Source of the DNA: Oceanomicrobium pacificus
GTDB lineage: Bacteria; Pseudomonadota; Alphaproteobacteria; Rhodobacterales; Rhodobacteraceae
Reading direction: 5' to 3'
NCBI RefSeq assembly: GCF_009833495.1
Contig: NZ_WUWG01000001.1
Coordinates: forward strand, 744,001 to 808,000
Length of the DNA: 64,000 nucleotides
The translations under genes and the position numbers were made by a program. This document shows, in pieces, positions 1 to 10,110 of this stretch. Positions within the stretch are counted from its first letter, which is position 1. Every line of letters starts with the position of its first letter. The notes under the pieces were generated by a model. It did not search any database. It saw only the letters and a program-made list of their open reading frames with translations, and had not been told where the DNA came from.

Positions 1-688
1 CCGCCTGTCGTTCGGCCTCCGATCCCGCCGCGCGGAGGGCCTCGTAAGCCTCCAGCGGGAATTTCGAATCGATGACGATGGGACCTGGCGGTTTCGGTAG
101 GTGGATCAGGCAATCCGCCCGTTTGCCGTTTCCGAGCACCGCCTGGAACGCGTAGCTGTCGGCGGGCAGCGCTTTCGAGACGATGTCATTCAGCTGGATT
201 TCCCCGAACGCGCCACGGGTCTGCTTGTTGGACAGGATATCCTGCAGGCTCAGAACGTCGCCCGACAGTTTCTCGATATTGGACTGGGCGCGGTCGATCA
301 CTTCGAGCCGTTGCTGCAACTCGCCCAGCGAGCGCGCGGTCCGGGTGGAACTGCCATGCAGCGTCTCTGCCATGCCGCGCTGCACCTCTTCGAGCCGCCT
401 GTCGATATTCTGCTGCAAATGGCTTTGCGCACGGGTCTGCGCTTCGGCCACCTGCTGCAATCCTCCCGCCAGTTGCTGCTGGCCCATCGACAGGCTGCGG
501 ACCGTCTCGCCCAGCGCCTGCATCTGCGCCTGCATCTCGCCCTGCATCGGCGTGAGCACAGAGGTGGCACGGATCTGCGCGCGCAGAACGAGCCAGACCA
601 TCAGGAACAGCAACAAAAGGACCGCCCCGCCAAGCGTGAGCGCGGCCAGCACCGGATCGGCCCGCATCATGTCCAGGACCCCCGTCAT
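1..688 (-). CDS. rmuC: DNA recombination protein RmuC, C-terminal end cut by window edge
   Basis: About 229 codons are present; the 3' end lies beyond base 1. RmuC is a nuclease-like protein that limits recombination between inverted repeats. The N-terminus has one membrane segment (about residues 10-30, rich in Leu/Val), followed by a long Gln/Glu/Arg-rich coiled coil (about 35-140). The start of the conserved RmuC domain follows, with [17 protein letters not shown] and [20 protein letters not shown]. The start ATG (686-688) overlaps the mutL stop as ATGA, so the gene is probably translated by coupling behind mutL. Confidence 0.9.
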   Translation of the reverse strand, partial: MTGVLDMMRADPVLAALTLGGAVLLLLFLMVWLVLRAQIRATSVLTPMQGEMQAQMQALGETVRSLSMGQQQLAGGLQQVAEAQTRAQSHLQQNIDRRLEEVQRGMAETLHGSSTRTARSLGELQQRLEVIDRAQSNIEKLSGDVLSLQDILSNKQTRGAFGEIQLNDIVSKALPADSYAFQAVLGNGKRADCLIHLPKPPGPIVIDSKFPLEAYEALRAAGSEAERQA

Positions 689-2568
689 CCGCTGCGCCCG
701 AACAGTCGCTCGATATCCGCAAGGCCCAGCGTCACATAAGTCGGGCGCCCGTGATTGCACTGGCCCGATTTCGGCGTCGCCTCCATGGCGCGCAGAAGCG
801 CGTTCATCTCGTCGGCGCTCATCCGGCGGCCCGACCGCACTGATCCGTGGCAGGCAATCCGGCTCAACACCGCGTCGATCCGGTCCGACAGGAGCTGGCT
901 GCGGCCCGCATCGGCCAGTTCATCCGCCATGTCGCGCAGAAGCGCTCCCGCGTCGACCTTGCCGAGGAGCGCCGGCACCGACTGGACGCAGACCGCGCCG
1001 CCGCCGAACGGCTCGACCTGAAGGCCGAGCGCGGCCAACTCTTCCGCATGATCGAGAATCCGTGTCCGGTCGGCCTCCGGCAGGTCGACGATCTCGGGGA
1101 TGAGCAGCGCCTGCGCGGCGATGCCATGCTCCGCCCGCTGGGCTTTCAGCCGTTCGTAGACGAGCCGCTCATGCGCGGCATGCTGGTCGACAATGACCAT
1201 ACCGTCCGGCGTCTGGGCGATGATGTAATTTTCGTGGATCTGCGCCCGCGCTGCGCCGAGCGGACGGGCCTCCGCATCCGTATCCGGCACCGCTTCGTCC
1301 GCGCCGTCCGGCTCTACGCGCGCGGACCAGAGCGCCGCGCCATCGCCGAAGCCCGGCATGTCCTCGCGCACGGGGCGGAGCGGGGCTGCACGGCGCTCCT
1401 GAGCCGCCAGCGGCATCTGGTAGCGGCGCGGCGCCGTGTCCGGATGGTCGTCCGCTTGCGGCGCGGCGGATGGTTCCTGCCGCATCGCGCCCAGCATCGC
1501 GGTGCCGACCGTGCTCGATGCGCGGTGACCCGCGTCTGCCAGCGCCGCACGCACCCCGTTGATGAGCAGGCTGCGCACCAAAGCGGCATCGCGGAAGCGC
1601 ACTTCCGACTTGGCCGGGTGGACATTCACATCGACCCGCTCGGGATCGACCGTCACGAACAGCGCCGCCGCGGGATGGCGGTCGCGGCTCAGCACGTCGG
1701 AATAGGCGGCCCGCAACGCGCCGAGCAGCAGCCGGTCCTTCACCGGGCGGCCATTGACGAAGAGGAACTGCGACACGGCTGCCCCGCGCGAATAGGTGGG
1801 CAGCGCCGCGAAGCCGGTCAGGCGCACCCCGTCGCGCTCGGCATCGACCCGAACCGCATTGTCGGCAAATTCCGGGCCAAGCACCTGCCGCAGCCGGCCG
1901 TGCAGCGCGGAGAAAAGATCTCCCGTCTCCGGGTCTGCGCGGAACAGCGTGCGGTTGGAGCCCCGATCGCGCAGCGTGAAGCCGACACCCGGCTCCGCCA
2001 TGGCGAGCCGCCGCACCACATCGCCGATCGCCTGCGCTTCGGCCCGGTCGGTGCGCAGGAACTTCAGCCGGGCCGGCGTGGCATGGAAAAGGTCGCGCAA
2101 CTCCACGACAGTGCCCGGATTGCCCGCTGCCGGCAGCACGTCCGACATGCGCCCGCCATCCACCGTGATCCGGCAGGCCGACGCCGCGCCCGGCGGGCGC
2201 GAGGTGATGCCGAGCCGGCCGACAGCGCCGAGCGAGGGCAGCGCCTCCCCCCGGAAACCGAATGTGTGGATGTTCAGAAGGTCCGTTCCGTCGATCTTGG
2301 AGGTGGCGTGCCGCGACAGCGCAAGCGGCAATTCCTCGGCCGGTATCCCGGTGCCGTCATCGCTCACCCGGATCAGCGTCTTGCCGCCATCGGCATAGTC
2401 GACCGAAATGCGCCGCGCGCCGGCATCGAGCGCATTCTCCACCAGTTCCTTGACCGCCGAGGCCGGCCGCTCGACCACTTCACCGGCCGCAATCCGGTTC
2501 GCCGCCGCTTCGTCAAGCTGGCGGATCGGGGCGCGGGAAACCTCTATCTTGTGGGTGGATGCGTTCAT
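685..2568 (-). CDS. mutL: DNA mismatch repair protein MutL
   Basis: A 627-residue MutL. The N-terminal GHKL ATPase shows [10 protein letters not shown] (41-50), DDGTGIP (70-76) and GFRGEAL (104-110). The C-terminal dimerisation domain carries [12 protein letters not shown] starting near 461, which fits the DQHA(X)2E(X)4E endonuclease motif, plus ACHGSVRSG and GQCNHGRPT. The protein is therefore expected to nick DNA itself, as in bacteria without MutH, coupling mismatch recognition by MutS to strand removal. The linker (about 350-440) is low-complexity. The stop overlaps rmuC by 4 bases. Confidence 0.97.
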   Translation of the reverse strand: MNASTHKIEVSRAPIRQLDEAAANRIAAGEVVERPASAVKELVENALDAGARRISVDYADGGKTLIRVSDDGTGIPAEELPLALSRHATSKIDGTDLLNIHTFGFRGEALPSLGAVGRLGITSRPPGAASACRITVDGGRMSDVLPAAGNPGTVVELRDLFHATPARLKFLRTDRAEAQAIGDVVRRLAMAEPGVGFTLRDRGSNRTLFRADPETGDLFSALHGRLRQVLGPEFADNAVRVDAERDGVRLTGFAALPTYSRGAAVSQFLFVNGRPVKDRLLLGALRAAYSDVLSRDRHPAAALFVTVDPERVDVNVHPAKSEVRFRDAALVRSLLINGVRAALADAGHRASSTVGTAMLGAMRQEPSAAPQADDHPDTAPRRYQMPLAAQERRAAPLRPVREDMPGFGDGAALWSARVEPDGADEAVPDTDAEARPLGAARAQIHENYIIAQTPDGMVIVDQHAAHERLVYERLKAQRAEHGIAAQALLIPEIVDLPEADRTRILDHAEELAALGLQVEPFGGGAVCVQSVPALLGKVDAGALLRDMADELADAGRSQLLSDRIDAVLSRIACHGSVRSGRRMSADEMNALLRAMEATPKSGQCNHGRPTYVTLGLADIERLFGRSG

Positions 2569-2639
2569 TCCACAAGAATTAGCATGGGATCATGCGATTC
2601 TGAAATCTCTTTCTGGGTCGCGTACGACCCGCAGCCCGC

Positions 2640-3173
2640 TTAGCGCGACGAGGGCGGGGCGGCTGGCGTGTAGACGCCCAGCGCCCGGAGGCGGGCCAGT
2701 TCGGCCACCGGATCGAGCGCCATATCGCGATAGATTTCATATTCGTCATAGGTGCTGAAGAGCCGGTTCAGCACGCGGCCCGGATTGTCGCGACGATAGG
2801 CCTGATCCTCGACCGCCGTCACCTGACGGATGTTGGTCCCGACACCGTTCCGGCTGGCGGCAGCGACGAAAGCCGCATCGGCAGACGTGCCCGCGATGGG
2901 CCGCGCCGGCGCGCCCGACAGGGCCGACTGGGCCAGCGCGATCGGGTCGATATCGGCGCGATTCTGCGCCCCCGGTCGCGGCGGCGGCAGGCGGGTCAGG
3001 TCGGCGGGGATTTCCAGCGGTTTCTGCGGCATCACAAGGAACTCGTCCGGCGAATTGTCCTCCGCGCCGCGGAATTTCAGGAATCGCTTGTTGTTGGGGT
3101 CGTTGCGGTCGCAGCCCGACAGGATAAGGGTCGCCCCCACCAGTATCAGCCCCAAGAGCTTCGCGCCGCGCAT
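2640..3173 (-). CDS. DUF3035 family lipoprotein
   Basis: A 177-residue predicted lipoprotein: the signal peptide ends in the lipobox LSGC, with the acylated Cys at 21. The rest is Pro/Ala-rich and probably periplasmic, anchored to a membrane. It resembles the DUF3035 proteins of Rhodobacterales, whose function I do not know. The ATG at 3171-3173 is chosen because GGAGGAGAAGG lies just upstream and the signal peptide begins there; an ATG nine codons further upstream has no such site. It directly follows lspA, the peptidase that would mature it. Confidence 0.85.
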   Translation of the reverse strand: MRGAKLLGLILVGATLILSGCDRNDPNNKRFLKFRGAEDNSPDEFLVMPQKPLEIPADLTRLPPPRPGAQNRADIDPIALAQSALSGAPARPIAGTSADAAFVAAASRNGVGTNIRQVTAVEDQAYRRDNPGRVLNRLFSTYDEYEIYRDMALDPVAELARLRALGVYTPAAPPSSR

Positions 3174-3229
3174 GCCGCCTTCTCCTCCGCGTTCCAGCAT
3201 GGAAGCTTTAGTGCCTTTTGCGCCCGAGG

Positions 3230-3730
3230 TCACGCCCCCTTCGCCTCCTTGCCGGAAAAGAGGATCAGACCTGCGGCGCCGGCGAAGATCGCGATATCGG
3301 CAATGTTGAACGCGTAAGGGTTGGAAATGCCGCAGCAGCTCATGTTGAGGAAATCCGCCACCGCGCCATAGACAATCCGGTCCCAGACATTGCCGATCGC
3401 TCCGCCCACCACGAGCCCGATCGAGAGCGGCACAAGCCAGCCCCGGACCGAGCGCGCCCAGACCAGAAGCACGGCGGTGATCGCCAGCGCAACGCCGATC
3501 AGGATCCAGCGTCCCATATCGCCGTCCGAATCGAACAGGCCGAAATTGATCCCCCGGTTCCAGGCCATGGTGAAGCGCAGGTAGGGCGGCCAGACGTCGA
3601 TCACGCCGAACCGGTCCAGTTCCATCCATTCCACGACCCAGAGTTTCGTGATCCGGTCGGCCACGAGGATGAAGAGGGCCATCAGGCCGATGCGCAGATA
3701 GGGGCGTTCAGGACGGTCGGAGCGGGACAT
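3230..3730 (-). CDS. lspA: Lipoprotein signal peptidase (signal peptidase II)
   Basis: A 166-residue inner-membrane aspartyl protease that removes the signal peptide of diacylated prolipoproteins. Four hydrophobic segments are visible. The family motifs NVWDRIVYGAVADF and FNIADIAI are present, giving the catalytic aspartates D126 and D145. The start MSRSDRPERP is preferred over an ATG 18 codons upstream because it matches the usual family length and because the extension is Arg/Pro-rich. The DUF3035 lipoprotein gene follows 56 bp downstream. Confidence 0.95.
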   Translation of the reverse strand: MSRSDRPERPYLRIGLMALFILVADRITKLWVVEWMELDRFGVIDVWPPYLRFTMAWNRGINFGLFDSDGDMGRWILIGVALAITAVLLVWARSVRGWLVPLSIGLVVGGAIGNVWDRIVYGAVADFLNMSCCGISNPYAFNIADIAIFAGAAGLILFSGKEAKGA

Positions 3731-3797
3731 GGCGCGCACGCTAGCGGTGGCTGGCGGGGCCCGCAAGCCCCGCCGCATGGTCAATCAGGCACACCGG

Positions 3798-6700
3798 TCA
3801 GGCGCTGCCTGAGGCCGGGCTTGTGTCCGCAGCAGTCGCCTCGGCCTGTGGTGTCTCGGGCGGCGTCTTGCCACCGCCCTTTACCCATTCGCGTGCGGAC
3901 TGCATCACCACATAGAGGACCGGGATCAGGATCACGCCCACGACGGTCGCAAGCAGCATGCCGCCGAACACGGCAATGCCGATGGACTTCTGGCTCGCCG
4001 CCCCCGCGCCGTTGGCGGCCAGAAGCGGCACCACGCCGAGCAGGAAGGACAGGGCTGTCATCATCACCGCCCGGAACCGCTGTTCCGCCGCCATGGCCGC
4101 GGCCTCCGCGATGCTCAGCCCCTCGCGCCGGCGCTCCATCGCAAACTCCACGATCAGGATCGCGTTCTTCGCGCCCAGCCCCACCAGCATGATCATCCCG
4201 ATCTGCGTATAGAGGTTGATGTCGCTGCCGGTGACCGCCACCGCCGCCACCGCTCCGAACAGCGCCACCGTCACCGAAAGCAGGATCGCCACCGGCATGG
4301 TCCAGCTCTCATATTGCGCGACGAGGAACAGATAGCCGAAGAGGATCGCCAACCCGAGGATGATCGTGACCAGCCCCGCCGATTCCAGCTGCTGCTGCGC
4401 GGTGCCGGTCCATTCATAGCCATAGCCCGGCGGCAGCGCAGTCTCGGCCTCCTCCTGCAGGACGGTGATCGCATCGCCCGTGGAATAGCCCTCCGCCGGA
4501 ACCGCCGTCACCGTCGAGGCGCGGAACATGTTGTAGCGGTTGAGCAGCATCGGCCCGAGCACCCGTTCCACGTTGATGAGCGTGGACAGGGGCACCATCT
4601 CGCCTGTCGTGCTGCGGGCATAGAGGTTGCCGATATCCTCGATCTTGTCGCGATAGGTGCCGTCGGCCTGGATCATCACCTTGTAGACGCGGCCGAACAG
4701 GTTGAAATCGTTCACGTAGACGGACCCAAGATGCGCCTGCATCGTCTGGAACACTTCGGACACGCTCACGTTCAGCGTCTTGGCCTTCTCCCGGTCGAGG
4801 TCGACGAAGACCTGCGGCACGTTCGCCCGGAAGGTGGCATAGGCATGGCTGATCTCGGGACGCTGGTTCACCGCATAGACAAGCGAGCCCAGCGCGGCGG
4901 ACAGATCCTGTGCCGTGCCGCCGCCGGTCTGCTGCACCTTCATTTCCACGCCCGCGCTCATCCCGAGTCCGGGAATGGGCGGCGGGTTGAAGGCAATGAT
5001 GCTCGCGGCGACCTCCTGATTGGCGAGCCCCAGTATCTGCATCAGAATCCCGTCGGCCGACAGTTCGGGCGTCTGGCGTTCCTCCCACGGGATCAGCGAC
5101 ACGATGGTCATCCCGCCATTGGATCCCGACCCGTTCAACAGGCTGAACCCGTTCACCGTCACCGTCGTCTTGACGCCCGGAATCTGCAGGATCCTTTCCT
5201 CGACCCGCGCGGTCACTTCCTCGGTCCGGCCGAGCGAAGCCGCATCGGGCAACTGGTAGTCGACGAAGAGATACCCGTTATCCTCCAGCGGCAGGAAGCC
5301 GGCCGGCGTGGCTTTCATCAGCCCGCCCATGGCCGCGACCACGACCCCGATCGCCACGAGCGACAAAATCGCCACGCGCACGAAACGGGTGACGATGCCG
5401 ACATAGCCGCGGCGCACGAAGCTGATCCCGTCCTCGAACTTGGCGAGCAAGCCGGTCGGCGGCCCGGAGCGCGGCTTCAGCACCAGCGCGCAGAGCGCCG
5501 GCGACAGGGTCAGCGCGTTGATCGAGGAAATGACAACCGCGGTGGAGATGGTGACGGCAAATTGCGAGAAGAGCCGCCCGGTGATCCCCGGCATGAATGT
5601 GACGGGCACGAAAACCGCGAGCAGCACCAGCGTGGTCGCGATCACCGGTCCGGTGATCTGGCCCATTGCCTTGCGTGTGGCATCGGCCGGTGACAGCCCC
5701 TCCTCGGCAATGATCCGCTCCACGTTTTCCACCACCACGATCGCGTCATCGACGACGATCCCGATGGCCAGCACCAACGCGAAGAGCGAGATGGTGTTGA
5801 GCGACATGCCGAAGAGCAGAAGGAAGGCAAATGTCCCGATCAGGGACACGGGAATGGCCACGGCCGGGATGACGGTCGCACGCAGCGAGCCAAGGAAGAT
5901 GAACACCACCGCGACCACCAGCGTGAAGGTCATGATCAGCGTGGTGACAACATCGTTCAGCGATGCCTCGACGAAATCGGTCGTGTTGAACGGCACCTCG
6001 TAGGTCACATCATCAGGGAAGGCGATGGAGAGCCGTTCCAGTTCGGCCAGCACACCTTCGGAGACGGCGAGCGCATTCTCCCCCGGCGCCTGATAGATGG
6101 CGAGCACGGTGGAAGGCTTGCCCTGATAGCGGCCCGAAGCATCGTAATAGTTGGCGCCCAGTTCGACCCGGGCAATGTCGCGCACCCGCACGATCGAGCC
6201 CGCATCGCCGGTCCGGATCACGATATCGCCGAATTCCTCGGCCGTGGTCAGACGGCCCTTCGACTTGATCGTATATTGGAACTGCTGCCCTTCGGGCGCG
6301 GGATTGGAACCGAGCTGACCCGCCGACACTTCGATGTTCTGTTCGCGGATCGCCGATATCACGTCGCCCGGCGAGATCCCGAGCGAGGTCATCTTGTCGG
6401 GGTTCATCCACATGCGCATCGCATAGGCGAAGTTGGTCATCACGTCGGCGCGGCCGACGCCTTTCACGCGGGCCAGCGCATCCTTGAGGTTGATGGATGC
6501 GTAATTCGACAGGAAAACCTCGTCATAGGTGCCCTCGGGCGAGGTCAGAACGACGATCAGCAGCATGTTGGTCGAGCTTTTCTGCGTCACGACGCCGTTC
6601 GCCGTCACCTCCGAGGGCAGGGTCGCCATGGCCTGCGCCACGCGGTTCTGCACATTGACGGAGGCAATATCCGCATTGGTGCCGACCTCGAATGTGACGT

Positions 6701-6974
6701 TGAGCGAATAGCTGCCATTCGCGGAACTGTCCGACGACATGTAGATCATGTCGTCCACCCCGTTGACCTGCGCCTCGATCGGCGCGGCCACGGTATTTTC
6801 CACGGTTTCCGCGTTGGCGCCGGTATAGTTGGCGCTCACATTGACCACGGGCGGGGTGATTTCGGGGAACTGCTCGACCGGCAGGACGATATAGGCGATC
6901 GCCCCCATGATCGAGAGCACCAGCGAGATGACCAGAGCCGTCTTCGGGCGCGAGATGAAGATCGAGGAGAACAT
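3798..6974 (-). CDS. RND multidrug efflux permease (HAE1/AcrB family)
   Basis: A 1058-residue proton-driven inner-membrane pump component, full length for the hydrophobe/amphiphile efflux-1 family. The N-terminus MFSSIFISRPKTALVISLV is typical. The proton-relay aspartates lie in GIVVDDAIVVVENVERI. Twelve membrane segments in two halves flank two large periplasmic loops. It follows its adaptor gene by 5 bp and is almost certainly co-transcribed. No outer-membrane factor gene is adjacent, so a TolC-type channel encoded elsewhere is implied. The substrate cannot be read from sequence. Confidence 0.95.
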   Translation of the reverse strand: MFSSIFISRPKTALVISLVLSIMGAIAYIVLPVEQFPEITPPVVNVSANYTGANAETVENTVAAPIEAQVNGVDDMIYMSSDSSANGSYSLNVTFEVGTNADIASVNVQNRVAQAMATLPSEVTANGVVTQKSSTNMLLIVVLTSPEGTYDEVFLSNYASINLKDALARVKGVGRADVMTNFAYAMRMWMNPDKMTSLGISPGDVISAIREQNIEVSAGQLGSNPAPEGQQFQYTIKSKGRLTTAEEFGDIVIRTGDAGSIVRVRDIARVELGANYYDASGRYQGKPSTVLAIYQAPGENALAVSEGVLAELERLSIAFPDDVTYEVPFNTTDFVEASLNDVVTTLIMTFTLVVAVVFIFLGSLRATVIPAVAIPVSLIGTFAFLLLFGMSLNTISLFALVLAIGIVVDDAIVVVENVERIIAEEGLSPADATRKAMGQITGPVIATTLVLLAVFVPVTFMPGITGRLFSQFAVTISTAVVISSINALTLSPALCALVLKPRSGPPTGLLAKFEDGISFVRRGYVGIVTRFVRVAILSLVAIGVVVAAMGGLMKATPAGFLPLEDNGYLFVDYQLPDAASLGRTEEVTARVEERILQIPGVKTTVTVNGFSLLNGSGSNGGMTIVSLIPWEERQTPELSADGILMQILGLANQEVAASIIAFNPPPIPGLGMSAGVEMKVQQTGGGTAQDLSAALGSLVYAVNQRPEISHAYATFRANVPQVFVDLDREKAKTLNVSVSEVFQTMQAHLGSVYVNDFNLFGRVYKVMIQADGTYRDKIEDIGNLYARSTTGEMVPLSTLINVERVLGPMLLNRYNMFRASTVTAVPAEGYSTGDAITVLQEEAETALPPGYGYEWTGTAQQQLESAGLVTIILGLAILFGYLFLVAQYESWTMPVAILLSVTVALFGAVAAVAVTGSDINLYTQIGMIMLVGLGAKNAILIVEFAMERRREGLSIAEAAAMAAEQRFRAVMMTALSFLLGVVPLLAANGAGAASQKSIGIAVFGGMLLATVVGVILIPVLYVVMQSAREWVKGGGKTPPETPQAEATAADTSPASGSA

Positions 6975-6979
6975 CGCGC

Positions 6980-8140
6980 CTACTCCGTCGGGGTCGCGTT
7001 GAGGACAGTCTCGACCGGCACGCCGGGCCGCACGCGCTGCAGGCCTTCGACGATGACGCTTTCACCCTCCTGCAGGCCGTTGCGCACGACGCTGTTGGTC
7101 TCCACCTGGCCGCCAAGCTCGACATAGCGCTGCTCGACGATCTGCTGCTGGTTCACGACCAGAACGAAATCGCCCTTCTGGTCGCGCTGCACCGCCGCCT
7201 GCGGCACAAGGAGCTTGGTCTCCGGCTCGATCGCCTGGATCGAGACATTGAGGAAGCTGCCGTCAACGATAAGCCCGCGATCGTTCTCGAACTGTGCACG
7301 GATGGAAATCGTCCCGGTCTGCGGGTCGATCCGGTTGTCGGCGAATACGACCTTGCCGGCCTCGTCCAGAAGCGAGCCGTTGGGCAATGTGACGAACACA
7401 TCCGGCTGGGCGCGGTTCGTATGCAGGTCCGCCAGTTCCACGTCGAGCTGTTCGAGCACGGTGGTCAGCTGTTTTTCCGACAAGGAGAAAGTGACGTAGA
7501 TCGGCGCCTCGCGGACAATCGAGATGAGCGGGCCGGAGGTCGGGCTGACAATATCGCCGACACTGTGCTGCGCGCGGCCAAGCCGCCCGTCAAAGGGCGC
7601 GACGATCTCGGTATAGGAGAGGTCGAGCTTGGCCTGATCGATGGCGGCCTGCGCGGCCAGAATATCGGCCTCGGCCCCTTTTTCGTTGGCGCGCGCGACA
7701 TCCAATTCGCTTTCGGGCGCGGCCCCCTTGCTCACCAGTTGCTGCTTGCGGTCCAGTTCGATCCCGGCAAGGTCGAGATTGGCTTCGGCCCGGGCCAGAT
7801 CGGCCTCGCGCGCGGTGAGCGTCGCCTCATACTGGTCGCGCTCGATCCGGAAAATGGGCTCGCCACGCTTGATATATTCGCCCTCGATGCCGGGCTGTTC
7901 GAGGATGAACCCTTCCACGCGGGCCACGATATCAACCGCATCGATCGCCTCCCCGCGGCCGATGAAGCTCATCTGTTCGTTCACGTCCTGGGTGTACGCG
8001 GCCGCGATCGTCACTTTCGGCGGCGCGGCTTCTTCCTGCTGGGCACTGTCATCCTCGCCATCGCAAGCGGCAAGTGTAAAGGCAAGCAATCCGGCGCTGG
8101 CCAGCCCGGCAATCCTGTTCCGCATCTTCCTGAATCCCAT
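6980..8140 (-). CDS. RND efflux periplasmic adaptor (membrane fusion protein)
   Basis: A 386-residue lipoprotein adaptor: the signal sequence ends in LAAC (Cys26) and is followed by an acidic linker. The biotinyl-lipoyl half motif sits around VEGFILEQPGIEGEYIKRG. A helical hairpin rich in Ala/Glu/Leu follows (about 100-170), then the second lipoyl half (VAPFDGRLGRAQHSVGDIV), a beta-barrel and the membrane-proximal domain. It would bridge the permease encoded 5 bp downstream to a TolC-like channel. An ATG five codons in (MRNRIAG) is an alternative start. Confidence 0.94.
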   Translation of the reverse strand: MGFRKMRNRIAGLASAGLLAFTLAACDGEDDSAQQEEAAPPKVTIAAAYTQDVNEQMSFIGRGEAIDAVDIVARVEGFILEQPGIEGEYIKRGEPIFRIERDQYEATLTAREADLARAEANLDLAGIELDRKQQLVSKGAAPESELDVARANEKGAEADILAAQAAIDQAKLDLSYTEIVAPFDGRLGRAQHSVGDIVSPTSGPLISIVREAPIYVTFSLSEKQLTTVLEQLDVELADLHTNRAQPDVFVTLPNGSLLDEAGKVVFADNRIDPQTGTISIRAQFENDRGLIVDGSFLNVSIQAIEPETKLLVPQAAVQRDQKGDFVLVVNQQQIVEQRYVELGGQVETNSVVRNGLQEGESVIVEGLQRVRPGVPVETVLNATPTE

Positions 8141-8201
8141 CCCCGTCAGTCTGGCCGAAATTGCGACCGTTCGGGGTGGAGTCTAACGGTTCAGGCAGGT
8201 T

Positions 8202-8246
8202 TGCGGCCAGACTTTTCCGCCCCGAGGCGCGAAAAAGCTGGCCGCA
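8202..8246 (-). other. Strong interrupted hairpin without U-tract
   Basis: Arms TGCGGCCAG (8202-8210) and CTGGCCGCA (8238-8246) pair over 9 bp. After a 2x2 internal loop come TTTTC/GAAAA (5 bp) and CGCC/GGCG (4 bp) capped by CCGA. It lies 26 bp past the stop of the YbaY/META gene and 61 bp upstream of the RND adaptor start, both on the minus strand. No run of T follows on that strand, so it is not a standard intrinsic terminator. It may stop transcription with Rho, or protect mRNA 3' ends. Confidence 0.6.
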
Positions 8247-8272
8247 TCAGTCGATTGCACGCCGAGCGTCCG

Positions 8273-9052
8273 TCAGTTCATCTTGGTGAACCGGCCGATT
8301 TCCGTGCCGTTCGGGGCCAGAAGCTTCATGTAGGGACCGTCCATGACGATCCGGTTGGCCGCACCCAGCACCTTCATGAACCGCTGTTCCTGCTCGCCCA
8401 CGGCCGGAATACAGGCTTTCTGGGTCAGCGCCATCGGGCCGGCGCGGAAGGTCGCGCCCTCGATATCCACGTCACCCCGGAACCGGTTGCAGCCGGCCAG
8501 ACCGCCAACCGTGCCATCGGCCTGGATTTCCAGGGTGCTTTGCAGATTGTCGATCACGCCCTGACCCATCAGATCCTCGGCCAGCCAGGTGCCGGCAAAG
8601 TCGGCGGCCGAACCGGCCGCGGCATCAGTTTCAGGTGCAGGTGCGCTGGCCTTCACGAGCAGCAGATCCACTTCCTCGCCAGCATCGCGAGTGATGACGG
8701 GATAGACCGTGTCGGTGCGGAACAGGACCTGCCCGTCATGGGACAGCGTCGCGCTCACCGCATAGGAATGGCGGTCATTGATGAGCCGCGTATCATAGGG
8801 CAGCTTGAAAGCGATCGGCACCCGCCCGTCGGTATAGACGGTCTGCGCCGCGATCAGCGTGGACGGCGCGTCGGCCTTCGACACGTCGCGCAACTCGACC
8901 CGCAGGAGCGACTCCGGCGGCAGGGCGATCCGCTCGCGATAGGCAGCGCTGCCGGTGATCTCGCTCATTTCCGCAAGCGCCGGGACGGCGGTCGCGCCCA
9001 GTCCGGCCAGCGCGATACAGGCGCCGCGCAACAGGTTCGATATCCGTTTCAT
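8273..9052 (-). CDS. Secreted YbaY-like / META (HslJ-like) two-domain protein
   Basis: A 259-residue protein with a signal peptide (MKRISNLLRGACIALAGLG, cleaved near ALA-EM). The first half resembles the YbaY-type 'type III secretion system lipoprotein chaperone' fold: GSAAYRERIALPPESLLRVEL, then PYDTRLINDRHSYAVSA. The second half is a META/HslJ domain, with FAGTWLAED, a GCNRFRGDVDIEG core and the AFxxxMxxTxxxC-like GPMALTQKACIP. The role is probably envelope stress or heat-resistance related; nothing proves it. ATG 9050-9052 is chosen for the upstream GGAGGAG. Confidence 0.8.
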   Translation of the reverse strand: MKRISNLLRGACIALAGLGATAVPALAEMSEITGSAAYRERIALPPESLLRVELRDVSKADAPSTLIAAQTVYTDGRVPIAFKLPYDTRLINDRHSYAVSATLSHDGQVLFRTDTVYPVITRDAGEEVDLLLVKASAPAPETDAAAGSAADFAGTWLAEDLMGQGVIDNLQSTLEIQADGTVGGLAGCNRFRGDVDIEGATFRAGPMALTQKACIPAVGEQEQRFMKVLGAANRIVMDGPYMKLLAPNGTEIGRFTKMN

Positions 9053-9204
9053 CTGCATCTCCTCCATCTTGGCTCCGGTGTCGGTCCCGGGCCAGTCTGC
9101 CAGAATAGCTGTGGGCGCGGCCATGAAATTCAAGCTCTTGCAGCCGATCGCGGCGTGGCATTACTGTGCGCTCCCGAACCACAGGCCATCCGAGGAGCAG
9201 CCCG

Positions 9205-10107
9205 ATGATCCATGCGCTGGGATCGATCAATGTCGATATCGTCACCCGCGTCGACCATCTTCCGGGACCGGGAGAGACCGTTTCGGGCAGCGATTATCGC
9301 CTGATCCCGGGCGGCAAGGGCGCCAATCAGGTCGTCGCGGCGGCCCGCGCAGGCGGCGACGTGCGGTTTGCCGGTGCGGTCGGGCAGGATGCGTTCGCGG
9401 ACATCGCCCTGTCGCTGCTGGAACAGTCCGGCGCCGATCTCGGCGCGGTCGCGCGGGTCGATGCGCCGACCGGTATCGCGCTCATCCCGGTTGCCGCATC
9501 GGGGGAGAATTCCATCGTTGTCGCGCCCGGCGCGAATGCCCATGTGGCCGCCAGCCAGCTTGACCTGTCCGCTGCAGGCGAGGGCGACATTCTGATGATC
9601 CAGAACGAAGTGCCGGAGGCGGAGATCGGCAAGGCGCTGGCGCTGGCCCGCGATGCAGGGCTGACGGTTGTGCACAATGCAGCGCCGGCCAAGGCGCTCG
9701 ACCCCGCGATCTACGATCTAGTCAATGTGCTGATCGTCAACGAGACCGAAGGCCAGCAGGTCGCCGCGCAACTGGGTCTGGAGACCGGCGCGCCCGATGC
9801 GGTGGCCGCAGCGCTGTCGCGGCGGCTCGGCGCGGCCATCGTGATGACCCTCGGGCCGGAGGGCGCGCTTCTGGCGCAAAACGGCGCGCTGACGCCTTTC
9901 CCCGCCCCCACGATCACACCGGTGGACACAACGGGCGCAGGCGACGCGTTCGTCGGTGCGCTCTGCGCGACGCTCAGCAGCGGTGCGGGACTGGAGGAGG
10001 CGATCCGCACCGGCATCATCGGCGGCAGCCTTGCCTGCCTCACCGAAGGCGCGCAGACCTCCAGCCCGACGGCGGGCCAGATCGCCGCCCAGCGCGCCGC
10101 AGGCTGA
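9205..10107 (+). CDS. rbsK: Ribokinase
   Basis: A 300-residue PfkB-family sugar kinase that phosphorylates D-ribose to ribose 5-phosphate. The N-terminal signature GGKGANQVVAAARAGG (about 36-51) binds the sugar. The C-terminal DTTGAGDAFVGAL holds the catalytic Asp and the anion hole. The start MIHALGSIN is preferred because GAGGAG sits 8 bp upstream; an earlier in-frame ATG would add 13 residues of non-family sequence. It is a single gene with no ribose transporter nearby, divergent from the YbaY/META gene and convergent with the aminotransferase gene (3-bp gap). Confidence 0.9.
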   Translation: MIHALGSINVDIVTRVDHLPGPGETVSGSDYRLIPGGKGANQVVAAARAGGDVRFAGAVGQDAFADIALSLLEQSGADLGAVARVDAPTGIALIPVAASGENSIVVAPGANAHVAASQLDLSAAGEGDILMIQNEVPEAEIGKALALARDAGLTVVHNAAPAKALDPAIYDLVNVLIVNETEGQQVAAQLGLETGAPDAVAAALSRRLGAAIVMTLGPEGALLAQNGALTPFPAPTITPVDTTGAGDAFVGALCATLSSGAGLEEAIRTGIIGGSLACLTEGAQTSSPTAGQIAAQRAAG

Positions 10108-10110
10108 TCG

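Noticed and set aside
9205-10107. Ribokinase as the missing xylulokinase of the xyl locus
   Set aside because: It has PfkB-family motifs; xylulokinases belong to the FGGY family. It is also 7 kb away on the other strand.
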